Below, in pieces: positions 34,519 to 44,700 of a stretch of 64,000 nucleotides of DNA. Both the position numbers and the translations under genes were made by a program. The stretch comes from Fulvivirga sediminis (GTDB taxonomy: Bacteria > Bacteroidota > Bacteroidia > Cytophagales > Cyclobacteriaceae): the NCBI RefSeq assembly GCF_016757215.1, contig NZ_JAESIY010000012.1, positions 62,001 to 126,000 of the forward strand, given 5' to 3'. Every line of letters begins with the position of its first letter. The stretch's first letter is position 1. The notes under the pieces are model-generated. The model worked only from the letters and a program-made list of their open reading frames with translations, did not search any database and had not been told where the DNA came from.

Positions 34519-34554
34519 CCTTTTAATTTTTTTATATAGTTTAATTTTTTTATT

Positions 34555-34983
34555 ATGGATCAAATCATAGACAGGCCTACCGAAAACACTCCTAACGGGA
34601 AGATTTATAAAGATAGCGGAATCACCCTGGGTACTTTTCTAGGAGGACCTTTGGTAGCAGGCTATTTAATGGCAGAAAACTTCAAGAAATTAGGAAAAGA
34701 GCACTTAGTGAGCCAAACATGGATTTTCACTATAATATTTTCTGCTGGGCTAATTGCCATTCTACTTTTAATTCCTGATGATATTAACGTTCCTAATATG
34801 ATATTCCCGATAATGGAAGTACTATTAGTGCGCTATTTATTTAACCTCCATCAAAAAGAAGACGCTGAAACTTATGTAGAATCTGGTGGTGAATACTATG
34901 GCTGGGGAAGAGTGGTAATTATATCTATAATAGGATTTGCCCTTACCATAGCCGCTATTTTCTTTACTGTTTTATTCTTTTAA
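34555..34983 (+). CDS. Small membrane protein of unknown function
   Basis: 142 residues. It has three or four hydrophobic segments (about 22-40, 57-72, 80-98 and 120-142) and a conserved-looking start (TLGTFLGGPLVAGYLMAENFKKLG). I do not recognise the family; proteins of this type occur in Bacteroidota. It has its own promoter candidate and a strong terminator at 35033. Confidence 0.6.
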   Translation: MDQIIDRPTENTPNGKIYKDSGITLGTFLGGPLVAGYLMAENFKKLGKEHLVSQTWIFTIIFSAGLIAILLLIPDDINVPNMIFPIMEVLLVRYLFNLHQKEDAETYVESGGEYYGWGRVVIISIIGFALTIAAIFFTVLFF

Positions 34984-35479
34984 TTAAATCCTAGGTACTC
35001 CTACCTGCTGGATCATAAACAAAAAATGACACAAAAAAGAGGCTTGCCACTACGGAAGTGGCAAGCCTTTTTTATTGCATTTAAGCAAAAGGATATTCAT
35101 TATGCCTTAATTAGAAATAATATTATTTTGGCGTTTCTTAAAACAACAAACACAGGGCTTTGAGGCTAACACTTTACTCTTAGCTAAAATATCTATTAAA
35201 CTCCCAGATCTGGGAATTAAAAAAAACAGAATATAAGGTTTAATAAAGCGACATATTTAAAACTTAATGAACAATAAATCAATTAAGTGTATTACTTGAA
35301 ATTACCCTACATCATCAATAGCAACCACAGATTTAAATATAAGTTTATATTCATATCATTCAATTACAAATAAATTAGCATTCATTTGTTTTATTTAATT
35401 AAAACATTCTTCATAAATTAAATGGTTACTTTCAATCGTAAACTGTATTTAACTTTTGAAAAACATAATTTATTTTAAC
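34984..35479. other. Intergenic region with terminator and a 14-base palindrome
   Basis: It holds the terminator at 35033-35073 and, at 35202-35215, the perfect palindrome TCCCAGATCTGGGA, which may be a regulator-binding site or a chance sequence. The rest is AT-rich without a coding frame. The promoter of the secreted gene at 35480 should lie in the last 150 bases; TAACTTTTG near 35449 is close to, but not, the consensus. Confidence 0.5.
35033..35073 (+). terminator. Rho-independent terminator
   Basis: GGCTTGCCAC (35041-35050) pairs perfectly with GTGGCAAGCC (35058-35067), followed by TTTTTT and preceded by an A-run, so it may work both ways. The stem and loop share wording with the terminator at 36206-36246. 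Confidence 0.92.
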
Positions 35480-36193
35480 ATGAAACAATTTTTATTAACC
35501 ATGGCGCTGATAGCATTTTTGGTATCAGCTCAAGCTCAAACTTTTTCACCTGCCTTTCATGGCTTTTCTAAGAAAAAAACAACTTATATTACTAAAAAGG
35601 ATGGCACTGAGTTGACTGGAAGATTAAAGAGTCTTTCGTGGAAAAAAGGGCTCATTAAAGAAATCAAGTTTGAAGATATAGAAGCCGGAAAAAAGGTAAA
35701 AATCAAACCTGAAGATATAGATCACATGTATGTTCCACCAAGTGCCATGGCTAAATTGGCTCAGAAAATGGATGCTGCAACTGATTTAACTAAAATCAGA
35801 GATAATGAGCTTTCATCTGAACATTTAGAAGATGGTTATCTGTATATGGAGTCTTCAAAAGTACAGATTAAGAAGAAAAAAGTGATGGATTGCATGCTTC
35901 AAGTTGTTAACCCTACTTTTAGTGGAAAAATAAAAGTGTATAATGATCCTTTCGCTAAAGAAAGTGCTGCAATAGGAGTTGGAGGGATGACACTTGCTGG
36001 TGGTCTTGACAAATCTTACTATATCAAGAAAGAAGGAGAAACTATTGCAAAAAAGATAAGAAAGAAAGATTATAAAAAGGACATGGCGGAGCTTTTCCCT
36101 GAGTGCCCTGAATTACTTTCAAAATATGCAGCAAACCCAGACTGGTCAGAGTTTGAAAAATTCATATACGACTATTCTACTATGTGTAAATAA
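35480..36193 (+). CDS. Secreted protein of unknown function
   Basis: 237 residues from ATG 35480; a TTG at 35456 lies in frame upstream but spoils the signal peptide. The signal is MKQFLLTMALIAFLVSAQAQ. The mature part starts YITKKDGTELTGRLKSLSWKKGLIKEIKFEDI, a small strand-rich unit found in Bacteroidota secreted proteins, and then has basic and Cys-bearing stretches (VMDCMLQVVNP, LFPECPELL, YSTMCK). No enzyme motif was seen. It converges with the OmpA gene on a shared terminator. Confidence 0.65.
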   Translation: MKQFLLTMALIAFLVSAQAQTFSPAFHGFSKKKTTYITKKDGTELTGRLKSLSWKKGLIKEIKFEDIEAGKKVKIKPEDIDHMYVPPSAMAKLAQKMDAATDLTKIRDNELSSEHLEDGYLYMESSKVQIKKKKVMDCMLQVVNPTFSGKIKVYNDPFAKESAAIGVGGMTLAGGLDKSYYIKKEGETIAKKIRKKDYKKDMAELFPECPELLSKYAANPDWSEFEKFIYDYSTMCK

Positions 36194-36205
36194 TTTTCTA
36201 ATAAC

Positions 36206-36246
36206 AAAAAAATGCTTGCCACTACGGAGGTGGGAAGCATTTTTTT
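36206..36246. terminator. Bidirectional terminator between convergent genes
   Basis: ATGCTTGCCAC (36212-36222) pairs with GTGGGAAGCAT (36230-36240), with one mismatch, and has T-runs on both strands. It serves the secreted gene (+) and the OmpA gene (-). Its sequence resembles the terminator at 35033. Confidence 0.88.
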
Positions 36247-36270
36247 GCATTGCTGATATGTCAATTGAAA

Positions 36271-37854
36271 TCAGTTTTTCGTAATTGTGAACTCCACTCT
36301 TCGGTTCAGCTTCCTGGTCATGGGATCATCATTATCAGCAATAGGTTTGCTACCTCCATACCCTTTACCAGAAATTCGTTTTGAGGCAATTCCATGGTCT
36401 ACCAAATACTCCTTCACGGCCTCTACCCTTGCCTTAGATAGTTTTACATTATACTTTGGTATACCTCTATTATCTGTATGCCCTTCAAGCCGGATTTTCA
36501 TGTCTGGGTTTTGTCTCATTAAATCTACTACCAGATCTAGCTCTTGAAAAGAACTTTCAAGAATAGTTGGTTTAGACTGTTCAAAAAGCACATTTTTAAG
36601 GTTTACCTTGGTTCCTACAGAAATGGGTTGCAGGTCATAATTGATTTCAACAAGCTTCATTTCTCCGGTATTCACTTCTAAGTTTTCTCTCTGGCTTATA
36701 TAACCAGGGGCATCTACCCTCACCTGGTATTTACCGGAAGCTGGTATATTTACAGAGTAATAACCATTTTCAGCGGCAGTAGTCACCTCTTTTTTAAACT
36801 CTAGTTCCTTACCTGAGATAGTAACAATAGCGTTAATGGATTGGCTGTTTACTTTATTAAGCACCTTACCATACATAGTCACCTCATTAGCTGTCGCCTC
36901 CGGTACTTCAGTTACTTCCGTTATCTGAACTACAGGCTCTTGCTCCATTTGAGGTTGTGCCATCATTATAGAATCTATAGGCTTTTCTGTGTAAAAACGA
37001 ATATCGCTGTAGCCGTCACTATTGATGGTAGAAGCATATAAAGCGAAATCATCATACGGTCTATAGCCTGTTTCTCTACCCTTAGTATTCAGGGCCTGCA
37101 AGGCTTGTGGCCTTGACCAGTTTTGCCAGGTATTATCTAACCGTTCAGAAACAAAAATATCACTACTTCCTTTTCCCCCATGTCCGTTAGACGCAAAATA
37201 GAGTGTTTTATTATCCTCTGAAATATAAGGTGTAAACTCCTGAAATTTGGTATTAATAACGTCACCCAAGTTTTTAGGATCAGCCCAGCTACCATCTGGC
37301 TTACGCAGACATACATAGATATCTTCAGCACCTCTGGTACCATAAGATTCTAGAGACAATACTAATACCTGTCCATCTTTAGAAAGGTACCCCCCCGGGT
37401 TATCTGAAAGATTCTTAAAATAAGGAATTTGGACGTCTTGCGGGGCAGACCACCCCTTTCTAGTCTTCTTAGCCTTAGATATACCTTGGGTTCTTACTAG
37501 TCCATTTTCTTCCTTATAATGATTATGTAAAATGATAGTTTCGCCATTATCTTCAAAGCCAATCACACCATTCCAGTTACGATTATTAAGCTCCTTCACA
37601 TTCTGAGGCTCAGACCACTGATGATCATCAGTAAGGGCACTTACCCAGATATCTCCTTCGTCTCTTATCCCTCCTATATTAGAAGGGTGATTTCTTCTGG
37701 TAAAGTAAAGTTTTTGTCCATCTGGAGACAGAACGGGGTTTATCTCATCATATTGAGAATTTACCGCAGCCAATATATTTTTATCCTGGCTTTGCCCCAG
37801 TCCTAACGTAGATATCACTGACATTAAGAACAGGACACAAAAATTTTTAATCAT
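36271..37854 (-). CDS. PD40 beta-propeller, carboxypeptidase-like and OmpA domain outer-membrane-associated protein
   Basis: 527 residues with a signal peptide (MIKNFCVLFLMSVISTLGLGQ). Residues about 30-270 hold PD40/WD40-like repeats (LSPDGQKLYFTRRN, ISEDNKTLYFASNGHGG). Residues about 310-390 form a carboxypeptidase-regulatory-like domain (YGKVLNKVNSQSINAIVTISG). Residues about 405-525 form OmpA (IRLEGHTDNRG, LSKARVEAVKEYL, NRRVEF), with the peptidoglycan-binding Asp and Arg. This domain set is common in Bacteroidota cell-envelope proteins, including gliding- and T9SS-associated ones. It ends at a shared terminator. The exact role is unknown. Confidence 0.9.
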   Translation of the reverse strand: MIKNFCVLFLMSVISTLGLGQSQDKNILAAVNSQYDEINPVLSPDGQKLYFTRRNHPSNIGGIRDEGDIWVSALTDDHQWSEPQNVKELNNRNWNGVIGFEDNGETIILHNHYKEENGLVRTQGISKAKKTRKGWSAPQDVQIPYFKNLSDNPGGYLSKDGQVLVLSLESYGTRGAEDIYVCLRKPDGSWADPKNLGDVINTKFQEFTPYISEDNKTLYFASNGHGGKGSSDIFVSERLDNTWQNWSRPQALQALNTKGRETGYRPYDDFALYASTINSDGYSDIRFYTEKPIDSIMMAQPQMEQEPVVQITEVTEVPEATANEVTMYGKVLNKVNSQSINAIVTISGKELEFKKEVTTAAENGYYSVNIPASGKYQVRVDAPGYISQRENLEVNTGEMKLVEINYDLQPISVGTKVNLKNVLFEQSKPTILESSFQELDLVVDLMRQNPDMKIRLEGHTDNRGIPKYNVKLSKARVEAVKEYLVDHGIASKRISGKGYGGSKPIADNDDPMTRKLNRRVEFTITKN

Positions 37855-37897
37855 ATTTTATAGCACTTAATTTAAAAATGACAAGGATTGTATAACA

Positions 37898-38725
37898 CTA
37901 GGAGAATTTCAGCACAAAAAGAGGCTTACTCATAGAGTATGACAAGGTGCTGGTAAGACTTTTATGAAACATATCTCCGAGAAACCCTCTAGATTTTCTG
38001 AACACCATAAGCAAATCGCTGTTTTCTTCCTCCATATATTCTTCAATTCCTAATCCTATCTCATCTTTAAACTCTTTATTCACGAAGTTTATTTTCTGGT
38101 ATTGGATGAAGCTCCTCAGATCACTGACGAACTCCTTATATTCTCTATCATTGTTCTTTACATTGATATGTAATACACTTATACGCGCATCAAACATAGT
38201 AGCAAATGAAATCACTTCTTGTATGGCCTTTTTATCTTCAGCCATAAAATCAGAGGCATATACTATTTTTCTAAAGCCTTCAAACGAGGCTTCTATAGGA
38301 ATACATAAGGTGGGTATTTTAGCCTTTTCAATAACTTCTTCGGTATTACTTCCCCAAAACATGTCATTAGACCTGCTAATGCCAGTGGTACCCATAACAC
38401 ACAAGTTATATCCATTCTTAAACTCTTTTAGCAGATTATCCATCAAATCTCCCAACTCCAACTTATATTCACAGCTTACGCCATCTTTCTTATAATCTTC
38501 ATTCATTCGCTTGACTATGCCTTCTAACTTCACATCAGCCATATTTAAGCGCTCCTTGAAAGTCTTACTTACAGACTTTTCATCTAGTAATTTATTAAAG
38601 TCAGATTCTGTAAACACATGAATAAGTGTAAGGTGCGAGTGAAACTTTCTAGCTATTTCAACCGCATATTCCAGTGCATTCAACGAGGTGTCTGAGAAAT
38701 CAACGGGGCAGATTATTTTGTTCAT
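37898..38725 (-). CDS. Tandem universal stress protein
   Basis: 275 residues with two Usp domains. The first (about 1-140) ends with the ATP-binding pattern GTTGISRSNDMFWGS, which fits G-2x-G-9x-G-S exactly. The second (about 150-275) ends RGFLGDMFHKSLTSTLSY and lacks that pattern, so it may not bind ATP. It probably helps survival of stress or growth arrest; the protein is cytoplasmic. It lies 26 bases after the glycosylase gene on the same strand, a likely operon. Confidence 0.92.
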   Translation of the reverse strand: MNKIICPVDFSDTSLNALEYAVEIARKFHSHLTLIHVFTESDFNKLLDEKSVSKTFKERLNMADVKLEGIVKRMNEDYKKDGVSCEYKLELGDLMDNLLKEFKNGYNLCVMGTTGISRSNDMFWGSNTEEVIEKAKIPTLCIPIEASFEGFRKIVYASDFMAEDKKAIQEVISFATMFDARISVLHINVKNNDREYKEFVSDLRSFIQYQKINFVNKEFKDEIGLGIEEYMEEENSDLLMVFRKSRGFLGDMFHKSLTSTLSYSMSKPLFVLKFS

Positions 38726-38751
38726 TACGACAAATATAGTACATCAATTAT

Positions 38752-39363
38752 TTATTTAAAATTGTATTTATTATCTCCTGAGCTTACCCAAGAGTTATTT
38801 TTAATGGAAAATCTCCATGGCAAAAGCGCATCTTCTTCCGCATACCTTACACCTATTCTAGCACTTCTTTCTATGGTATCATCCTTTACTATTAAGCCCT
38901 TTTCCAGCCATACTGTATCCTGTGTCAGATCCTGCTTATCGTGCTCCATATCAATCCCTAAAGCTTGTGTCAGTTTACCTGGGCCTGAAGTCAGTTGTCT
39001 ATCCTTAGTAGCTAACCCTCTACGCTCCATCATAATATCTAGACCTTCTACCGGTTCGATAGCCCTAACAAGTACTGCTTCTGCTACTCCACTTTTATTT
39101 GTAACTACATTAAATAGCTTGTGAATACCATAGCATAAATATACATAGCTTATACCCCCTTCCATAAAGAGTGTTTCAGTTCTTTTCGTTTTTCTTCTAT
39201 TAAAAGCATGACAAGCCCGTTCCACTTCAGAATAAGCCTCCGTCTCTACTATAATACCTGCTGAATATTCATTATTAACCTGAGTACACAATTTCTTACC
39301 TATTAAGCTTCTTGCTACCTCAGTAACTACATCATGAGTGAAAAAGGATTTCTTCAGTTTCAT
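38752..39363 (-). CDS. DNA-3-methyladenine glycosylase (AAG/MPG family)
   Basis: 203 residues, full length for the family. It has the catalytic Glu in GIIVETEAYSE, the DNA-intercalating/Tyr-rich stretch GGISYVYLCYGIHKLFNVV, and RAIEPVEG, with LTSGPGKLTQALGI typical of this group. It removes alkylated purines from DNA to start base excision repair. It is divergent from the DUF2911 gene (118 bases) and followed by a universal stress gene, consistent with a stress setting. Confidence 0.93.
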   Translation of the reverse strand: MKLKKSFFTHDVVTEVARSLIGKKLCTQVNNEYSAGIIVETEAYSEVERACHAFNRRKTKRTETLFMEGGISYVYLCYGIHKLFNVVTNKSGVAEAVLVRAIEPVEGLDIMMERRGLATKDRQLTSGPGKLTQALGIDMEHDKQDLTQDTVWLEKGLIVKDDTIERSARIGVRYAEEDALLPWRFSIKNNSWVSSGDNKYNFK

Positions 39364-39481
39364 ATCTAAACATTAACAAAAAAATGCGTATTTCGTTACT
39401 CAGAATAATCAACTAATATAACAGGCTGCATTCTGTTAAAAGATGTACCTGTTTGTAATTAAATTTAACAACATTACAAAA

Positions 39482-40342
39482 ATGAAAAACTTATTATTAT
39501 CAGCCTTTGTGCTTTTGAGCGCTATATCTGCTTATGCACAGATCCGTATACCTCAACCCAGCCCTACTGCTACACTTACACAAAATGTAGGTCTCACAGA
39601 AGTTGAAATTGTATACTCAAGACCGGGCGTTAAAGATCGTAAAATATTTGGCGACCTTATTCCTTATGGTGAAGTTTGGAGAACAGGCGCCAATGCTTCT
39701 ACTAAAGTAACATTTAAAGAAGAAGTAAAACTAGGTGGCGAAGCTGTTCCTGCAGGCACTTACGCTCTTTATACCATACCTGGAGCTAAAGAGTGGACTG
39801 TTATTGTACATAAAAACACAACCTTATGGGGAGCAGGAAACTACAATAAAGAAGAGGATCTTGTAAGATTCACCGTTCCTGCGGCTACCACAAAAGACTT
39901 CACAGAAACCTTCACTATTGATTTTAGTGATTTTACATCTACTTCTGCACACTTAAATATTAAGTGGGAAAATACTCTGGTAGCTATTCCTTTAGAAGTT
40001 GAGGTAGAGAGTAAAGTAATGGCACAGATAAAAGAAGAGATTCTAGAGGCTGAGGGAGAAGTAAACCCAGAGCTATATGCAGGTGCAGCATCTTATTACC
40101 TTGAAAGTGGTAAAGATTTAAAACAAGCACTTATATGGGTGGATGAGGCTATAAAAGCTAACCCAAGCGCTTTTTGGCTTATACACAGAAAAGCTAAAAT
40201 TTTAGCGAAACAAGGAAAGAAAAAAGAGGCTATAGCTACTGCTAAAGAATCTATGAAAATGGCCAAAGAAAGCCCTCAGGGAGATTTTGGTTATGTTAAG
40301 AACAACGAAAACCTTATTGCTGAAATTAACAAAAGCAAATAA
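39482..40342 (+). CDS. DUF2911 secreted protein
   Basis: 286 residues from ATG 39482; the in-frame ATG 39443 would put 13 residues before a clean signal peptide (MKNLLLSAFVLLSAISAYAQ). The DUF2911 domain covers about 22-180 (VEIVYSRPGVKDRKIFG, YGEVWRTGANASTKV, AGTYALYTIP), and residues 190-285 are helical with TPR-like character. DUF2911 is a common periplasmic family of Bacteroidota with no assigned activity. It has its own terminator at 40362. Confidence 0.88.
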   Translation: MKNLLLSAFVLLSAISAYAQIRIPQPSPTATLTQNVGLTEVEIVYSRPGVKDRKIFGDLIPYGEVWRTGANASTKVTFKEEVKLGGEAVPAGTYALYTIPGAKEWTVIVHKNTTLWGAGNYNKEEDLVRFTVPAATTKDFTETFTIDFSDFTSTSAHLNIKWENTLVAIPLEVEVESKVMAQIKEEILEAEGEVNPELYAGAASYYLESGKDLKQALIWVDEAIKANPSAFWLIHRKAKILAKQGKKKEAIATAKESMKMAKESPQGDFGYVKNNENLIAEINKSK

Positions 40343-40361
40343 GAATTCACCTATAAACACT

Positions 40362-40399
40362 AAGGCCGCTTCAATAAATTGAAACGGCCTTATTTTTTT
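40362..40399 (+). terminator. Rho-independent terminator
   Basis: AAGGCCGCTTCAAT (40362-40375) pairs with ATTGAAACGGCCTT (40378-40391), one mismatch, followed by ATTTTTTT. It serves the DUF2911 gene. Confidence 0.85.
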
Positions 40400-40413
40400 A
40401 GTAAATAAATTGT

Positions 40414-41040
40414 TTAAACTTTTAGTACTTGGTCTACCACTTCAACGGTTTTCTCTTTACTTAAGTAACCAGAGAACAACCTATGCAGTCCTTCCTCATT
40501 CTGAAAAAGCAAAGTAGGAAAACCTGACGCTAACGGCGCTGCCTTTTGAAATTCTGAACTAGTGGTTTCAACATTTGACTCTGAGAGCCATTCCTCATTA
40601 AACTTATCCACATCCATACCCTGTTCTTTAACAATAGGATGATATGTCTCTACTGCATCTAACCTCTGACCCTCTGCAAACATGACTTTTTGCACAGCCT
40701 TAGCAAAAGCAAATGTTTTTTCAGGATAGTTGCTTTTCACCCAAACAATGGCTGCAGCAGGCTCTAAACTACTAAAGGTATAACTAGGATCTGCCGTGAG
40801 TTTATAAAACTGCTCAGACACATATGCTCCTGTAGTTGACTCCATTCTGGGGGAATGGGTTTTTATAAAATTTTCCAGCTGTGGCCCTCCTGTAGGGGCA
40901 TTGCTTCCGAGCCACATGCCTCCTACCATAAGCTCAAAATCAATCTGTCCTTCATATTGCTTTTGCACCTCTGTGATGCCATCACCATTACCATAGCACC
41001 AGCCACAATAAGGATCCATAATATAAATTATCTTCTTCAT
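40414..41040 (-). CDS. DsbA-family thiol oxidoreductase
   Basis: 208 residues from ATG 41040; the frame can be extended to 41085, but those codons lie over a palindrome upstream of the gene. It has a thioredoxin-fold start with the redox motif CGWC (DPYCGWCYGNGDG), an inserted helical domain (about 45-160) and the cis-Pro strand SGFPTLLF. No signal peptide is seen, so it is probably cytoplasmic and FrnE-like. It reduces or isomerises disulfides of unknown substrates. Confidence 0.88.
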   Translation of the reverse strand: MKKIIYIMDPYCGWCYGNGDGITEVQKQYEGQIDFELMVGGMWLGSNAPTGGPQLENFIKTHSPRMESTTGAYVSEQFYKLTADPSYTFSSLEPAAAIVWVKSNYPEKTFAFAKAVQKVMFAEGQRLDAVETYHPIVKEQGMDVDKFNEEWLSESNVETTSSEFQKAAPLASGFPTLLFQNEEGLHRLFSGYLSKEKTVEVVDQVLKV

Positions 41041-41066
41041 CTTAAATTCATCTCCAATTATGTGAC

Positions 41067-41088
41067 TTTTTGTACGTGTATACAAAAA
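41067..41088. promoter_or_regulatory. Inverted repeat upstream of the DsbA-like gene, possible operator
   Basis: TTTTTGTA (41067-41074) and TACAAAAA (41081-41088) form a symmetric site around CGTGTA, 27 bases upstream of the ATG. It could bind a regulator; no regulator gene is adjacent. Confidence 0.4.
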
Positions 41089-41230
41089 TTGAGTTGCATT
41101 GTATATTCTTTAACTCATTTGTTTTACATAGCTTCAGCGGATAGAAATGAGATTTTTCATTTTCCGCTTTCACCGCTAATATTATAGATTTAAAGCAATT
41201 CAGCACTCAAAACACCTCAAAATAAGCGGG

Positions 41231-41650
41231 CTATTTAGCAAAGAGCTGGTCTATATCTTGAAAAGCTTTAAACTCTAATGCATTACCAGAAGGATCTTTA
41301 AAAAACATGGTGGCCTGCTCTCCAGGCTCTCCCTTAAAGCGAACATAAGGTTCGATAACAAACTGAATATCAGACTCCTTCAGTCTCTTAGCTAATTCCT
41401 GCCAATCTTCCATAGAAAGCACTACACCAAAGTGAGGCACAGGTACCGAATGACCATCTACAGGGTTATGATTGTCTTCAGCTGTTACATCAGCTATATG
41501 CAAAACCAATTGATGTCCATAAAAATCGAGATCAACCCAACGATCAGAAGAGCGTCCCTCCTTACAATTTAAAGTAGTATTATAAAATTTTCTAGTTTCA
41601 TTTAGCTCCTTTACAGGAATAGCCAAATGAAAGGGTTGTATTTTTTTCAT
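41231..41650 (-). CDS. VOC-family (glyoxalase-like) protein
   Basis: 139 residues, one vicinal-oxygen-chelate domain pair. The metal ligands fit the family: His in PFHLAIPV, His in VPHFGV and Glu in LEFKAF, with the [13 protein letters not shown] signature. It may act on an aromatic or aldehyde substrate as a dioxygenase or lyase; the substrate is unknown. It has no clear operon partner, and a terminator lies upstream at 41701. Confidence 0.88.
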   Translation of the reverse strand: MKKIQPFHLAIPVKELNETRKFYNTTLNCKEGRSSDRWVDLDFYGHQLVLHIADVTAEDNHNPVDGHSVPVPHFGVVLSMEDWQELAKRLKESDIQFVIEPYVRFKGEPGEQATMFFKDPSGNALEFKAFQDIDQLFAK

Positions 41651-41700
41651 TTCATGCTATTTAATGACTATAAAACCGCATTATACGTAATTATATACAA

Positions 41701-41733
41701 CAAAAAAACCGCGGCTCTTTCAAGCCCCGGTTT
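41701..41733 (-). terminator. Rho-independent terminator
   Basis: AAACCGCGGCT pairs with AGCCCCGGTTT, one internal mismatch. Read on the - strand it ends in eight T residues. It stops the 2150-residue gene. Confidence 0.85.
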
Positions 41734-41760
41734 CATTCACACAATTAAATCCTACTATTT

Positions 41761-44700
41761 TTAATTTACTATTAACCTTCCTGTAGTCATTAATACTCCG
41801 TATTGATCATGTAGCTGGTATACATAAATTCCTGAGGTTAAATGAAGTGGCTTCAAATCCACTTTATATTCTTCGATATTTTTTACTTCAGCTTGTTTTA
41901 TTCCGAGACCATTATATAGCGTAAGATCATACGGGTACGTCATATCACCAGCAAAGCCTATTATGCCCTCCGATATGAACAATGGATTTGGAAATACATC
42001 TATGATGCGTTGAGCCGGATTATGATATACTGTATGCACAATATTAGTGGCTATGGCGCCATCATAATCAAAATAAATATTAGCCTGATTAAATATAGAA
42101 TCTCCATGCACCAGATTATCTGATGGCTTTATTTTAAACTTGATGAATCCATGGCTGCCTTCTTCATCTGAAGTGCTGTCAGGCAAATTAATATGATCGA
42201 AACTCCATTTTATAGTTCTACCTTCTATACGTAGGTCACTAATATTATGGCTTACTCCTATCATTTCAAAAGTGCTAAGGTCTAAGTGTGAACTTATTTG
42301 ATCAGCAACCCTCACAAAAGTAGCAGGATAATTTCCCACATTTTGAAAACGAATCAGGTAAGTAAGATCTCTATCCAACCTATTTATTTTTGACTCTGAA
42401 ACCCATATATCATTCGGATCAATTGACCCCATTACCTCACTGATATCATTAATGGTATTGGTTAGTAAATCACAATCTCCATTAGATGCTTCTATATTAA
42501 AAGTAGTTGTTAACAACTCTCCTACTACGGAAGACAGATTCGTTTTGGTAACTACTTCAAATGTTCCTTCTTCAAACGCCCCCACATTACCTATGTTCCA
42601 ATTATATTCCTGACCATTATTACCACTCCACATAACATCACTATTAACTACTTCTACGTTCTCAGGGAAATTTATGGCTATTTGAACATTTTCAGCCAAA
42701 GTAGTTCCTGTGTTCTTGTAGGTTATTATAAAAGTATTTTCGAAGCCACGGTGCAAAACAGAGGTTCCTGCATTAATCACTAAATTGGGCAGCGTACAAG
42801 AAGACGTTAAACCAAAATTATTGTCGCATTGATTTTGACCCGCTGTAGCAATGTTAACATTATAACCAGCGCTATTACAAGCCGACCATCCATTATCTAA
42901 ATTTGTTGATATTTGATAGGTTCCTGTTGCCAAAAAGGTTTGATATTGACCTCCATTGTTAGTAGTTAATTGATACGTTTTTTCAGATGAAGTAATAATT
43001 ATTTTTTGATTTGGAATCCCTTTTTCATCTACGTCTTGAACACAATTACCATTAGAATCATGGTATACCACCCCACACACTGTACTTCCAGCCTCTTCTA
43101 CTATTTCATGGCAAGTACCTGAAGGTATCCCGGTCAAATGCTGCACTATACCTGAAGGCCACTCTACTATTACCTCTTCTGCCTGAATAGCGTCTCCCAA
43201 ACCAAAATACGCTTTCATAGAATTCTGTGAACCTACACCTCCACCAGACTGTGAAGTTATTTCCCTCACCTGCCATATAGTCTGTCCATATATATTAGCT
43301 CTTACCTTTACCTTGGCTCCTATACCGGTACGGTTAGAGGCTGTTCCTTTTAACGTGAAGCAAATAGACTGATTACACCGTCCACGGCTATTGACGTAAA
43401 GCTGATTAGGCTCTCCTGAATGATTGGCTACAAAAATATCCTGATCACCATCGTTGTCGTAATCAGCTACGGCCGTTCCAAACGACTTTTGAGTAAGAAC
43501 GGTAAGATCATTTTCCACCTTTTGAAAGGAGCCATCCCCATTATTGATATATAAATAATTTCCCTCTCCAGCATCATTAGTCACATATAGATCCAAGTCT
43601 CCGTCGTTATCAAGATCCGTCCAGGCGCTACCATGGGTATTACCTCTATCGGTCACGATCGCTCCTGTAGTCACTTTCATAAAAGTACCATCTCCCTGGT
43701 TATTGTATAATGAATTCACTTTCGTGCCCGCGTTAGCCACAAAAAGATCCATATCTCCATCATTATCATAATCTCCCCAGCTGGCACCAACCGAACCTAA
43801 AGCCTCTGATACAATTACATCTCCTTCCACTTGAGTGAAATTTCCATTGCCTTCATTTTTGAACAGAAAATTTGGCTGATCCCTATTAGGAATAAACACA
43901 TCTAGGTCTCCATCATTATCATAGTCTGACCAAGTGGCTCCTATCGAACTGGAAACAGCTTTTACTACATTAGCATTGGTAATTTTAGTAAAGGTACCAT
44001 CACCATTATTATGATAAAGCCTATTAAAATTGGTTTGAATAATATCCACTACAAATAAATCGAGATAGCCGTCATTATCGTAATCTACCCAGCTCGCACC
44101 ATGATCATATCCTTCATCAGCAGCAATATCACCAGAAGTAACTCTGTTAAAACCTCCATTTCCTTGATTATTATATAGTAAACCAGGGCTACCAGCATTA
44201 GTAGCTATAAAAAGATCAAGGTCTCCATCATTATCATAATCCCCCCAGGTAGAAGCTGTAGCCGATACCATATCATCAGCAATTACATTTTCTATTTTGG
44301 AAAAAGTACCATCACCATTATTATGGTACAAATTACTGGTCTTACCCTTCTCATATTCTGGAACAAAGAGGTCTTCCCAACCGTCATTATCATAATCTCC
44401 CCAACTAGCGCTCCAGCTACTAGTAGTACCAGTAGATAAACCGGAATTGGTATCTCTCTCAAATTTAATACTGGGGTCTACTGCTAAGTTAATTTGAGGC
44501 AAATCTTCGCCACATGCTGCTTGCCCATTTACACTTACCTGCACATACTCTCCTACTTTAAATAAATTCTTGAGGGATAAGTTAAACCTTAGCCTCATAG
44601 TATTATTATTAAGATCTAAAACACCTGGCAATCCGTTATTCCCTATTTCCGAATCAATTTCAGCAATATTATAAGAATATAGATTGTTTTGTAATGAAGG

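Noticed and set aside
38106-39124. Open frames of 120-129 codons on the + strand
   Set aside because: They are antisense to the universal stress protein and the glycosylase, both with clear family motifs in the other frame.
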